A DNA stretch of 8,953 nucleotides, from NCBI GenBank assembly GCA_023261405.1, contig JAHFOZ010000205.1, forward strand, positions 1 to 8,953, in the 5' to 3' direction. Origin of the DNA: Planctomycetota bacterium (GTDB lineage Bacteria; Planctomycetota; MHYJ01; JACPRB01). The position numbers were made by a program, and so were the translations under genes. Of the stretch, positions 1 through 6,645 are shown in pieces (positions within the stretch are counted from its first letter, which is position 1; each line of letters begins with the position of its first letter). The notes below the pieces were generated by a model that had not been told where the DNA came from, searched no databases, and saw only the letters and a program-made list of their open reading frames with translations.

Positions 1-450
1 GGCGGGGGCGGGTTGCGGCGCCGCGATCTTGCCCGTGTTGCCCGAGGGCGCGGCGGGTTTCTGGATCCGCGCGGTGTTCCCGCTGGGCGCCGGCTGGGCC
101 GGCACGCGCCCGGTGGCGGGCCGCGCCGGCGCGCCCCCCCCGGTGCCGATCTTCCCCGTGTTGCCCGACTTGTCGCCGTAGGCGAACTTCTCCCCACCCA
201 CCTGCAGCACGTCACCCTCCCGGAGCGGATGCTCCTTGATGCGTTTCCCGTTGACGAACGTTCCGAGGCTGCCCGAGAGGTCCCGGACGAGGAACCCCTG
301 GTCGGTCTTGAGGATCTGGCAGTGCCGGGGCGCGGTGCCCGCGTCCTGGACGACAATCTGGCACGTGGCCTCGCTCCCGATGGTCATGGCCGGGGCCTGG
401 AGCGGGATGGCCACCGTCTTCTCGCCGCGGCGCGTCTTGAGCTGTCCCAT
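1..450 (-). CDS. FHA-domain protein with repetitive Pro/Gly tail (3' end beyond window)
   Basis: 150 residues are visible and the frame is still open at base 1. Residues about 10-92 fit one forkhead-associated (FHA) domain: MTIGS (22-26), APRHCQI (40-46), a VRDLSGSLGTFVNGKRI stretch (55-71), then LREGDVLQVGGEKFAYG (76-92). FHA domains normally bind phosphothreonine peptides. Here the usual Arg after IG is Ser26, the Ser of S-x-x-H is Ala40, and the Asn of NGT is Leu62, while His43 and the VNG turn remain, so phosphopeptide binding may be lost or altered. From residue 93 the protein is low-complexity Pro/Ala/Gly with a repeated S-G-N-T-G-K-I-like motif. The ATG at 450 is chosen because AGGGA lies 5 nt upstream, overlapping the stop of the response regulator gene; the 8-nt gap suggests co-transcription. 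No signal peptide is seen, so the visible part is probably cytoplasmic. What follows the tail is unknown. Confidence 0.85.
   Translation of the reverse strand, partial: MGQLKTRRGEKTVAIPLQAPAMTIGSEATCQIVVQDAGTAPRHCQILKTDQGFLVRDLSGSLGTFVNGKRIKEHPLREGDVLQVGGEKFAYGDKSGNTGKIGTGGGAPARPATGRVPAQPAPSGNTARIQKPAAPSGNTGKIAAPQPAPA
25..168 (-). repeat. Threonine-centred peptide repeats in the FHA protein tail
   Basis: Three close copies of a seven-residue motif are read directly: SGNTGKI at residues 95-101, SGNTARI at 123-129 and SGNTGKI at 136-142. A weaker fourth, PATGRV, is at 111-116. They are separated by Pro/Ala/Gly spacers and continue close to the window edge, so more copies may follow. Each unit has a Thr next to a basic residue. 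Function is not known. Confidence 0.7.
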
Positions 451-458
451 CTCGGTCC

Positions 459-1796
459 CTATTCTCGCACCACTTTGATGCCATACTCGTCGGCCTTGCG
501 GTAGAGCGTCTTGCGGTCGATCCCGAGGAGCTCCGCGGCCGCTTTCATGTTGCCCCGGGTCTGCTGGAGGATCTGCTCGATGTGCCGGCGCTCCATCTCC
601 TGGAGGGAGAGCGTGAGAGGCGAGGAGGACGGCCGGCCCGCCAGGGGGATGTCCTCCAGCATGATGCGGGACTTGGATCCCAGGAGGACGGCCCGCTCGA
701 CCACGTTCTCGAGCTCCCGCACGTTGCCCGGCCAGGGGTGGCGCTGGAAGGCCTCGAGCACCTCGGGGGAGGCCTCCAGGACGTTCTTGTGGGCGATGGC
801 GTCGTACTTGCGGATGAAGTGGTCCACGAGGGCGGGGATGTCCTCCCGGCGCTCGCGGAGGGGGGGCAGGAGGATCGAGACGACATTGAGGCGGTAGAAG
901 AGGTCGGCGCGGAAGCGCTCCTCCTTGACCAGCCTCATGAGGTCCATGTTAGTGGCGGCCAGGACGCGGACATCCGTCTTCACCACCCCGCTGTCGCCCA
1001 GGCGGCGGGTCTCCGACTCCTCCAGCACGCGGAGGATCTTGGCCTGGAGGGGGAGGCCCATGTCGCCCACCTCGTCGAGGAGGAGGGTGCCGCCCGAGGC
1101 CTGCTCGAAGAGCCCCGGCTTGTCGGCGGTGGCGGTGGAGTGGGCGCCGCGGACGTAGCCGAAGAGTTCGCTCTCCAGGAGGGCCTCGGGGAAGGCCGCG
1201 CAGTTGATGGCCAGGAAGGGCCGGGCGGCGCGTTCGCTGTTCTGGTGGATCGCCCGGGCCACGAGCTCCTTGCCCGTGCCGCTCTCGCCCTGGATGAGGA
1301 CCGTGCTGCGACCGGCCGCGACGCGGGCGATGGTCTTGTAGATGTCGGCCATCGCGCGGGAGTGGCCGATGAGGGACACCTTGTCCGGGGGCGCCGCCTC
1401 GAGGGCGGGCCGGGCGTCCCGGGACTCGAGCTGCTCGGCGGCGCGGGTGAGGGTGAGGCGGATCTCGTCGAACTTGAAGGGTTTGGAGATGTAGTCGAAG
1501 GCGCCCGCCTTGATCGCGTCCACGGCGGTGTCCACGGAGCCGAAGCCCGTCATCATGATGACCTGGAGCCCCGGCTGCGCCTGCCGGAGGGCCTTGAGGA
1601 CCTGGAGGCCGTCCACCCCGGCCATGCGGATGTCCGAGAGGACGATGTCGAAGGCCTCCTGGCGGCCGCGGCGGATGGCCTCCTCGCCGCTGTAGGTCTC
1701 GGTGACGCGGTAACCCCACTTCTCGAGGGCTTCCTTGAGCATGAGGCAGTTCTCGCGGTCGTCCTCCACGAGCAGGATGCGGGCGGATTTCTTCAT
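459..1796 (-). CDS. NtrC-family response regulator (receiver, AAA+, Fis-type HTH) with altered GAFTGA loop
   Basis: 445 residues. The receiver domain (about 5-120) has the acidic pair Asp12-Asp13, phospho-acceptor Asp55 (LSDIRM), Thr83 and Lys105 (SKPF), so it should be phosphorylated by a histidine kinase, which is not in this window. The AAA+ domain (about 142-375) has Walker A GESGTGKE (Lys176), Walker B TLLLDE (Asp241-Glu242), sensor I LAATN, the RADLFYRLN arginine-finger region and WPGNVREL at sensor II. The C-terminus is a Fis-type HTH (about 397-440, with AAELLGIDRKTLYRK). The usual GAFTGA loop that contacts sigma-54 reads GAHSTA at 217-222, which casts doubt on ordinary sigma-54 activation. 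Start: the receiver begins at the ATG at 1796, but no good ribosome site precedes it. An in-frame GTG at 1877 has GGAGG 13 nt upstream and would add 27 residues without domain character. The FHA gene follows after 8 nt. Confidence 0.93.
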   Translation of the reverse strand: MKKSARILLVEDDRENCLMLKEALEKWGYRVTETYSGEEAIRRGRQEAFDIVLSDIRMAGVDGLQVLKALRQAQPGLQVIMMTGFGSVDTAVDAIKAGAFDYISKPFKFDEIRLTLTRAAEQLESRDARPALEAAPPDKVSLIGHSRAMADIYKTIARVAAGRSTVLIQGESGTGKELVARAIHQNSERAARPFLAINCAAFPEALLESELFGYVRGAHSTATADKPGLFEQASGGTLLLDEVGDMGLPLQAKILRVLEESETRRLGDSGVVKTDVRVLAATNMDLMRLVKEERFRADLFYRLNVVSILLPPLRERREDIPALVDHFIRKYDAIAHKNVLEASPEVLEAFQRHPWPGNVRELENVVERAVLLGSKSRIMLEDIPLAGRPSSSPLTLSLQEMERRHIEQILQQTRGNMKAAAELLGIDRKTLYRKADEYGIKVVRE

Positions 1797-1924
1797 GCCG
1801 GCGATCGAGGCGTCCCCGGGAGCGGCGCTCCGGACGCCGTCAAGGATGGCCGTTCCCGTGTTCCGCGTCGTTCCCACGCGTCAGTCTAAGCCTCCGCCCG
1901 TCCCGATACAAGGAGTCCCGGCCG
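1797..1924 (-). other. Gap between TPR gene and response regulator; no clear signal
   Basis: This 128-nt stretch separates the two gene blocks. No hairpin with a U-run is seen after the TPR gene and no convincing promoter can be read. A GGAGG on the minus strand at 1895-1891 could serve a GTG start at 1877, in which case most of this gap would be coding. The regulator may have its own promoter here or may be read through from the upstream operon; the sequence does not decide. Confidence 0.4.
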
Positions 1925-4810
1925 CTAGGAGCCGGAGACCTGGCCGACCTTCTTCTTGAGCTCGAGGAAGCGCTCCTTCATGCCGAACTTGCCGCCGTCG
2001 AAGTCGGCGTAGTTCCTCTCGAGGTTCTCGATGCCCAGCTTCACGTTGGAGAAGTCCCGGTCCTTGCCGCGCTCGAAGAGCACCGCGAGGATCATGTACC
2101 GTGCGAGCCACCAGGGCTCCGAGGCCTTTTCCGTGACGCCCAAGACGTTGGTGAAGACGCTCTCGGCGTTGTCGAGCTGGAACTTCTGGCCCTTGCGCCC
2201 GATCTCCAGGTAGGTGTGGCCGAGCTCCACGTAGACGCCCAGGAGCTCGCGGTGCTTGCCCAGCACGGCCATGTCCAGGCGGCCCGTCGGGTCCACCAGC
2301 TTGTAGGACTTGATGATGTTGTCGTAGTTGTCCTTGGCCTTGTCCCAGTCGGCGGCCTCTTTGGCGGTGAAGCTGTAGCAGCGGGCGAGGCGGGTCATGA
2401 GGGTGATCTTGTCCTTGTCCGAGAGCCGGCCCACCTTGCCGTCCACGAGCAGGGTGTGGACGAAGGCCGCGTCCTCCCAGTACTGCTTCTCCGCGATGGG
2501 CTTCCCCTTGAGGTCGAGGAAGGAGGTGGTGTTCTCGTCGAGGCCGTTGATGCGCTTGGCGATCATGTAGAGCGCCTCGGCCACGGAGGTGACGTCCGCC
2601 ATCGTGATCTTGAGGCCGCGGGCGGGGCCCTCGTTGAGCCACTTGGCGTAGTACTTGCTGACCCTGCGCAGGTTGGCGTTGATCTCCTGCGCGGGGGCCT
2701 TGGCCTTCTCCAGTTCCCCCGTCTTCTCGTCGAGGCGGATGGCCACGGACTTGCACGCCCGCGCGATCGCCTCGCCGTCGGGGAACTTCTCGAACATGAC
2801 GTCGAGGATCTGCACGGCCTTGTCGAGGTTGCCCTTGACGAGATGGCCCTGGATCTGGAGGCCCCAGATCTTGCCGAGGCGCTCGTCGTCCGGGGGGATG
2901 TCCTTGGCGCACTGCTCGAGGAACTTGAGGCAGTCCTCGGTGCGCCCCACGGCATCGTGCATGTAGATGAGGGCGAGGCGCTGGTTGGCGATGAAGCTCA
3001 GGTTCTGGCGCATCTTGACGAGCTCGGGCTCCTTGGGGACGGTCGAGCTGTCGGCGAGGCGCGCCACGAACTTCTGGAGGACCTCCTCCGCGAGCTTCAT
3101 CTGGGCCTTGACGTCCGCCTGCACCGCGGGGTCCTTGCTCCCCTTGGCCCACTTGGCGGCCGCGTCCACGTGGTAGCAGTATCCGGAGCGGACCAGGGCG
3201 CTCTCGTAGGCCTCCGCCTGGGGCGAGACCTGGGCGTAGAGGGCCGCGGCCTTCTTGATGTCGCCCGTGGTCTCCACCTTCTCGGCCTGGATGTAGGCGA
3301 TGTTCCGCGCCTCGGGGAGGTCCTTGTACGTCGACCCGAGGATGGTGAGGAGCCGGTCCTTGGCCTCGTCGTCGCGCTTGTCGCCGGAGATGCCGAACTC
3401 CTGGTTGTAGCAGCGGGTGGCCTCGTAGCAGGCCTTGGCCGCGAGCTCGTGCTTGGGGTAGAGGACGAAGACCTGCTCGTAGGAAAAGGCGGCCTCGTAG
3501 TTCCGCTTCATGGCCTGCAGGGACTGGCCGATCTTGAAGTACGCGGCGGCCGCGAACTTCTGGCGCTCCGCGTCGGTGGAGCACGACTCGATGGCCTTGC
3601 GGAAATTCGCGATCGCCTCGCGATGCTGGTCGCGGTCGAGGTTGCCCTCCGCGGAGGTCATCAGCTGCTCGGGCGAGAGGCGGATGGCGCCCGCGCCGCC
3701 GCCCGCGCCCCAGCGGTTCATCATCTGGCGCCCCTGGCTTCCGAAACGGCCGTTGGGGTCCATCTTGATGACCTCGTTGACCTCCTTGTTCGCGCCGCCC
3801 ATGTCCTTGAGGCTGAAGAGGGCGTCGGCGAGCTCGAGCTTGAGGGCCGGCCAGACCCATTCCTTGCTCGCGCTGGCGTTTTCCTTGAAGAAGCCGTTGA
3901 TCATGGTCCGGGCGTCGGCCGCCTTGCCGGAGCGCGTGAGGAGCTGCGCCAGGGCCACCTGGGCGCCGTAGAGGATCTTCTTGTGGTAGTCGTTGATCGG
4001 GATCGGCGGCTTCGCCTGGATGAGGGCGCCCTTCAGGGCCAGCGTGCCCCGGAGCTTCGTCTCCGCCTTCTTGTACTCGCCCATCTCCAGGAGGCAGCGG
4101 CCCTCGTCCAGCATCCCCTCGAAGGCGATGGGCCGGTCGCCGTAGTCGAACTCGAAATCCACGAAGAGCCCGATGGCCTTCGTGAGGAGCATCGAGCGGT
4201 CCTTCTCGTCCACGCCGGGGAGCTTCGCGTGCTCGTACATCGCGCGCGGGAGCTCGAGGCGCGCATCCATCATGGCGTTCTCGCTCTCGGGCGTGCGCGG
4301 CTTCCCCTTCAGCTCCGCGATCGTGTCCTGGTAGAACTTCGCCACCTCGCCATAGATCGAGGCCGCCTGCTTGCGCAGGTCGGACACCTTGGAGGGATCG
4401 GTCTCGGCGTCGAGGGCGTCCTTGAGGAACTTGGCCTTGCGGACCTGGAGGTATCCGACGTTGGTCTTCGCGTCCATCGCCAGGGGGTGGGTGGAGTTGG
4501 ACTTCATGAAGTTCCTGAGGAGCTCGATGGCGGAATCGATGTGCTTCATGGAATTCGCAACGTCCGTCTCGCGCTCGGCCCGCTCCAGGAGGATCTCGGC
4601 CTGGACGAACTGGCCGGTGGCCTTGTCCTCGGCCGAAGCCTTGGAGCTCTTCTGGAGCCGGGTGCAGATCTCCTCGGCCAGGTCGAACCAGCCGCGCCGC
4701 GCCAGGCCGCGGGCCAGCTCGGGGTCCTCGCTTTCCTGGGCCCGGACGGCCGCGGCTGAAAGCAGCAGGCCGGCGACGACGGCGGGAAGAGCCGGGAGTC
4801 TGTGCCTCAT
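1925..4810 (-). CDS. Exported tetratricopeptide-repeat protein, 961 residues
   Basis: The N-terminus is a Sec-type signal peptide: MRHR, a hydrophobic core over residues 5-20, and a likely cleavage after VRA (residue 24), placing the protein in the periplasm. The rest is nearly all helical TPR-like pairs. Clear units include the segments near 233-260 (DEGRCLLEMGEYKKAETKL), 280-313 (VALAQLLTRSGKAADARTMI), 390-460 (HREAIANFRKAIE, then YEAAFSYEQVFVLYPKHELA), 620-690 (GNLDKAVQILDVMFEKFP) and 853-890. A Gly/Ala-rich hinge near residues 364-376 splits an N-terminal TPR block from a larger C-terminal one. TPR solenoids are protein-binding scaffolds with no catalytic motif, and none is seen here. AGGAG 8 nt before the ATG supports the start. 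As last gene after ExbB/ExbD and the toroid protein, it may be a periplasmic partner of that complex, as the TPR protein CpoB/YbgF is for Tol-Pal; this role is inferred. Confidence 0.9.
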   Translation of the reverse strand: MRHRLPALPAVVAGLLLSAAAVRAQESEDPELARGLARRGWFDLAEEICTRLQKSSKASAEDKATGQFVQAEILLERAERETDVANSMKHIDSAIELLRNFMKSNSTHPLAMDAKTNVGYLQVRKAKFLKDALDAETDPSKVSDLRKQAASIYGEVAKFYQDTIAELKGKPRTPESENAMMDARLELPRAMYEHAKLPGVDEKDRSMLLTKAIGLFVDFEFDYGDRPIAFEGMLDEGRCLLEMGEYKKAETKLRGTLALKGALIQAKPPIPINDYHKKILYGAQVALAQLLTRSGKAADARTMINGFFKENASASKEWVWPALKLELADALFSLKDMGGANKEVNEVIKMDPNGRFGSQGRQMMNRWGAGGGAGAIRLSPEQLMTSAEGNLDRDQHREAIANFRKAIESCSTDAERQKFAAAAYFKIGQSLQAMKRNYEAAFSYEQVFVLYPKHELAAKACYEATRCYNQEFGISGDKRDDEAKDRLLTILGSTYKDLPEARNIAYIQAEKVETTGDIKKAAALYAQVSPQAEAYESALVRSGYCYHVDAAAKWAKGSKDPAVQADVKAQMKLAEEVLQKFVARLADSSTVPKEPELVKMRQNLSFIANQRLALIYMHDAVGRTEDCLKFLEQCAKDIPPDDERLGKIWGLQIQGHLVKGNLDKAVQILDVMFEKFPDGEAIARACKSVAIRLDEKTGELEKAKAPAQEINANLRRVSKYYAKWLNEGPARGLKITMADVTSVAEALYMIAKRINGLDENTTSFLDLKGKPIAEKQYWEDAAFVHTLLVDGKVGRLSDKDKITLMTRLARCYSFTAKEAADWDKAKDNYDNIIKSYKLVDPTGRLDMAVLGKHRELLGVYVELGHTYLEIGRKGQKFQLDNAESVFTNVLGVTEKASEPWWLARYMILAVLFERGKDRDFSNVKLGIENLERNYADFDGGKFGMKERFLELKKKVGQVSGS

Positions 4811-4868
4811 GGGAGGTGCTCCTCAGTGCACGAGTTCAGGGATCCGAACCGGGGGCCCGTCAAGCCTC

Positions 4869-4896
4869 GAAGCCGGACCCTTGCGGATCCGGCTTC
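4869..4896 (-). other. 12-bp RNA hairpin with GCAA tetraloop between toroid and TPR genes
   Basis: On the minus-strand transcript, arms 4896-4885 and 4880-4869 pair over 12 bp around a GCAA loop, a stable GNRA-type tetraloop. One pair (4887 with 4878) is G-U in this transcript but a C/A mismatch in a plus-strand RNA, which fits function in the operon mRNA. No U-run follows, so it is not a standard intrinsic terminator. It may protect or process the mRNA or reduce read-through into the TPR gene. Confidence 0.65.
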
Positions 4897-4923
4897 CGAA
4901 GCCTCGGTGCCCAGGGGGCGGGC

Positions 4924-6612
4924 CTACTTGGGGGGAGCGGCGGCGCCGCCGCTCTTGCCCGTGCCTCCGAACACGTTCGCGTACCGGTAGTAGACCTCCA
5001 GGGTCAGGGCGTTGATGGCCGTGGCGTAGACGCGTCCGCCCTCGAAGCCCCAGCGCTCGATGGCGGGATCCCACGAGCCGTTCTGGCAGCCGTCCTTGCC
5101 CGTCTTCTGGTTGGGCACGAGGGCGTTCTTCATCGGCTCGTTCCACTTCTTCCACATCGGGCCCTCGGGGCCGTCATACTGGAAGAGCGCGAGGGAGGAG
5201 TAGTACCAGTAGTAGAAGTCGATCTTGTCGTTCTTCCACTCGGGCAGGTCGCTTACGATCGCGTTGACCGCGCCCAGGGCCGGGTCGCCCTTCTTCTTGT
5301 TGATGAAGATGCGGCACATCACGGCCACCGAGGACATGGCGGGGTGCCCCTCGAACGACTCGTTCTTGCCGGGGACGTAGACCTTGCCGGTGCCCTTCGC
5401 GTTGTAGCCGACGTGGTAGTAGCCGCTGTTGTCGGTGCACTCGTTGATCCACGCCAGCGCGCCGTCATAGGCCGCGCGCGGGAACGAGAGCTCGGAGAGC
5501 TCGGCCGACTTGAGCACCATGCACGCCCACCCCGAGACCGAGGTGTCGTTGTCGCCGCACTTGTGGCTGTAGCGCCAGCCCTTGCCGGGGTTCTGCGCGG
5601 CCACCACGAAGTCCACCCCCTTCTGGGCGGGGTCCTTCAGGAGCTGCGCGCCCGTCATGCCGTAGGCCTCCGTGAGGGACAGGGCCGCGATGGTGTGGTT
5701 GTACATGTACTTCTGGCCGCGCTCGCCCAGGCAACCCTCGGGGTCCTGATGGGCGATGAGCCACTGGATGCCCTTCTTGACCACCTCGCCGAAGCGGAGC
5801 ACGTGGCCGGGGTTGACCGGGTCCGGATACTCGTCCCGCGACAGGTGGGAGTAGCCGGCGCCCAGGAACGCCAGGAGCGACAGGCCCGTCACCCCCGTGT
5901 CGAAGTCCTTCTCGCCGGGGCCCGAGCAGCGGCCGCCGACGCACTGGTTGGAGAACGAGGTGCCCCAGCTGCCGTCCGCGTTCTGGTGCCGGGCGAGCCA
6001 CTTGAGGGCCGCCAGCACGGCGCTCTCCGTCGCCCGGGTGCCGCCGCCGCGGGCCACCAGGTTTTCGCGACCGCCGAAGCGACCGCCGTAACGGCCGCCG
6101 CCGCCCCCGCCGCCGCCCACGCCCATCGTGTCGTAGACGCCGGGGTTCTTGCCCATCTGCCGGCCGCGGAAGCCGCCGGCCTCGCCCTTGATGTAGGAGA
6201 GGAACTCCTTGGAGTCGCCCTTCATCTGCTTGTAGTCTTCGTTGTCGGCCGACTCGTTGTGGTCCGACTCCTTCGCCTCGGGGAAGAAGATCGCGGGCTC
6301 CTCCGTGGGCTGCTGGGCGCCTTCGTCCTTGGGGATGCCCTTGCGCTCGAAGACGTCGCGCGGACGCTCGATCTCGTTGATGACGCTGGTGGGCTTGGCG
6401 CCGACCACGACCATGACTTCGCCTTCGTCGGCCTGGACGAGGGTGTCCACCACCACCAGCGCCGCGGCGAGGAGCAGCACGATGTGCAGGCCCGCGGAGA
6501 TCAGCCACCAGGGGGCGTTGGAGAGCCAGCCCGGCTTCCCCTGCACCACCGCCTGCGGTTCCTCCTGCTCAAGTTCTTCTTCCGGCATCTCTTCCGGCTG
6601 CATGGGACGCAT
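4924..6612 (-). CDS. Membrane-anchored alpha/alpha-toroid protein (prenyltransferase/squalene-cyclase repeats) with TonB/TolA-like SxxxH helix
   Basis: 562 residues from the ATG at 6612. Order: an acidic tail (about 1-20, many Glu), one membrane helix (about 37-56), an acidic Pro-containing spacer (about 60-140), a Gly-rich linker with eight consecutive Gly (about 166-173), then a C-terminal domain from about 195. That domain has helical repeats of squalene-cyclase/prenyltransferase type: KWLARHQNADGSWG matches the QW motif (Q-x3-G-x-W), followed by IQWLIAHQDPEGCLG, VDFVVAAQNPGKGWRYS and ALAWINECTDNSGYY. The cyclase DxDD acid motif is not intact; the matching place reads GDNDTS, so hopanoid cyclisation is unlikely. 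The helix contains SAGLH (Ser39, His43), the S-x-x-x-H pattern of TonB and TolA. Several Cys in the toroid could form disulfides. GGGGG 8 nt before the ATG decides the start; a TTG at 6627 is the alternative. It lies downstream of ExbB/ExbD, so I infer a proton-driven transducer rather than an enzyme. Confidence 0.88.
   Translation of the reverse strand: MRPMQPEEMPEEELEQEEPQAVVQGKPGWLSNAPWWLISAGLHIVLLLAAALVVVDTLVQADEGEVMVVVGAKPTSVINEIERPRDVFERKGIPKDEGAQQPTEEPAIFFPEAKESDHNESADNEDYKQMKGDSKEFLSYIKGEAGGFRGRQMGKNPGVYDTMGVGGGGGGGGRYGGRFGGRENLVARGGGTRATESAVLAALKWLARHQNADGSWGTSFSNQCVGGRCSGPGEKDFDTGVTGLSLLAFLGAGYSHLSRDEYPDPVNPGHVLRFGEVVKKGIQWLIAHQDPEGCLGERGQKYMYNHTIAALSLTEAYGMTGAQLLKDPAQKGVDFVVAAQNPGKGWRYSHKCGDNDTSVSGWACMVLKSAELSELSFPRAAYDGALAWINECTDNSGYYHVGYNAKGTGKVYVPGKNESFEGHPAMSSVAVMCRIFINKKKGDPALGAVNAIVSDLPEWKNDKIDFYYWYYSSLALFQYDGPEGPMWKKWNEPMKNALVPNQKTGKDGCQNGSWDPAIERWGFEGGRVYATAINALTLEVYYRYANVFGGTGKSGGAAAPPK
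6094..6117 (-). repeat. Run of eight glycine codons in the toroid protein linker
   Basis: Eight consecutive Gly codons, followed by more Gly-Arg-Tyr/Phe-rich residues, form the flexible linker between the membrane-proximal spacer and the toroid. The DNA is a near-triplet repeat of GGC/GGG and may vary in length between strains. TolA also has a Gly-rich stretch after its membrane helix. Confidence 0.7.
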
Positions 6613-6625
6613 AACGTATTCCCCC
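6613..6625 (-). promoter_or_regulatory. Ribosome binding site that sets the toroid gene start
   Basis: The minus strand reads GGGGGAATACGTT directly before the ATG at 6612. The G-run lies 8 nt upstream, suitable for a Shine-Dalgarno site, and this favours the ATG over an in-frame TTG at 6627 that overlaps the same G-run. Confidence 0.5.
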
Positions 6626-6645
6626 AAATATGGAGTTCTAAAGCC

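Noticed and set aside
582..1889. 435-codon plus-strand frame opposite the response regulator
   Set aside because: It is antisense to a clear NtrC-type gene, its product shows no domain, and its composition is that of a shadow frame.
1878..1924. Possible promoter before the response regulator (TTGTAT and TTAGAC spaced by 16 nt)
   Set aside because: Both boxes match consensus poorly, and planctomycete promoters are not well enough defined to accept so weak a match.
1881..3860. 659-codon open frame on the minus strand overlapping the TPR gene in another frame
   Set aside because: The product is a low-complexity Arg/Gly/Pro/Gln chain typical of a shifted frame in GC-rich coding DNA.
2216..4759. 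847-codon open frame on the plus strand opposite the TPR gene
   Set aside because: Its product is Leu/Val/Gly/Arg-rich without domains, and it lies fully antisense to a gene with signal peptide, ribosome site and TPR pattern. Such frames are common opposite GC-rich genes.
4869..4896. Intrinsic terminator after the toroid gene
   Set aside because: The hairpin is strong but no U-run follows, and the TPR gene lies close downstream on the same strand.
5700..5745. Possible thioester motif (GCGEQ type) at the EGCLGERGQ stretch of the toroid
   Set aside because: Thioester domains of the alpha-2-macroglobulin family also form alpha/alpha toroids, but Cys and Gln have the wrong spacing and context here, so a thioester bond is not supported.
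5465..6508. 347-codon shifted minus-strand frame inside the toroid gene
   Set aside because: The product is very Arg/Gly-rich and has no recognisable motif; the overlapping frame has a membrane helix and QW repeats.
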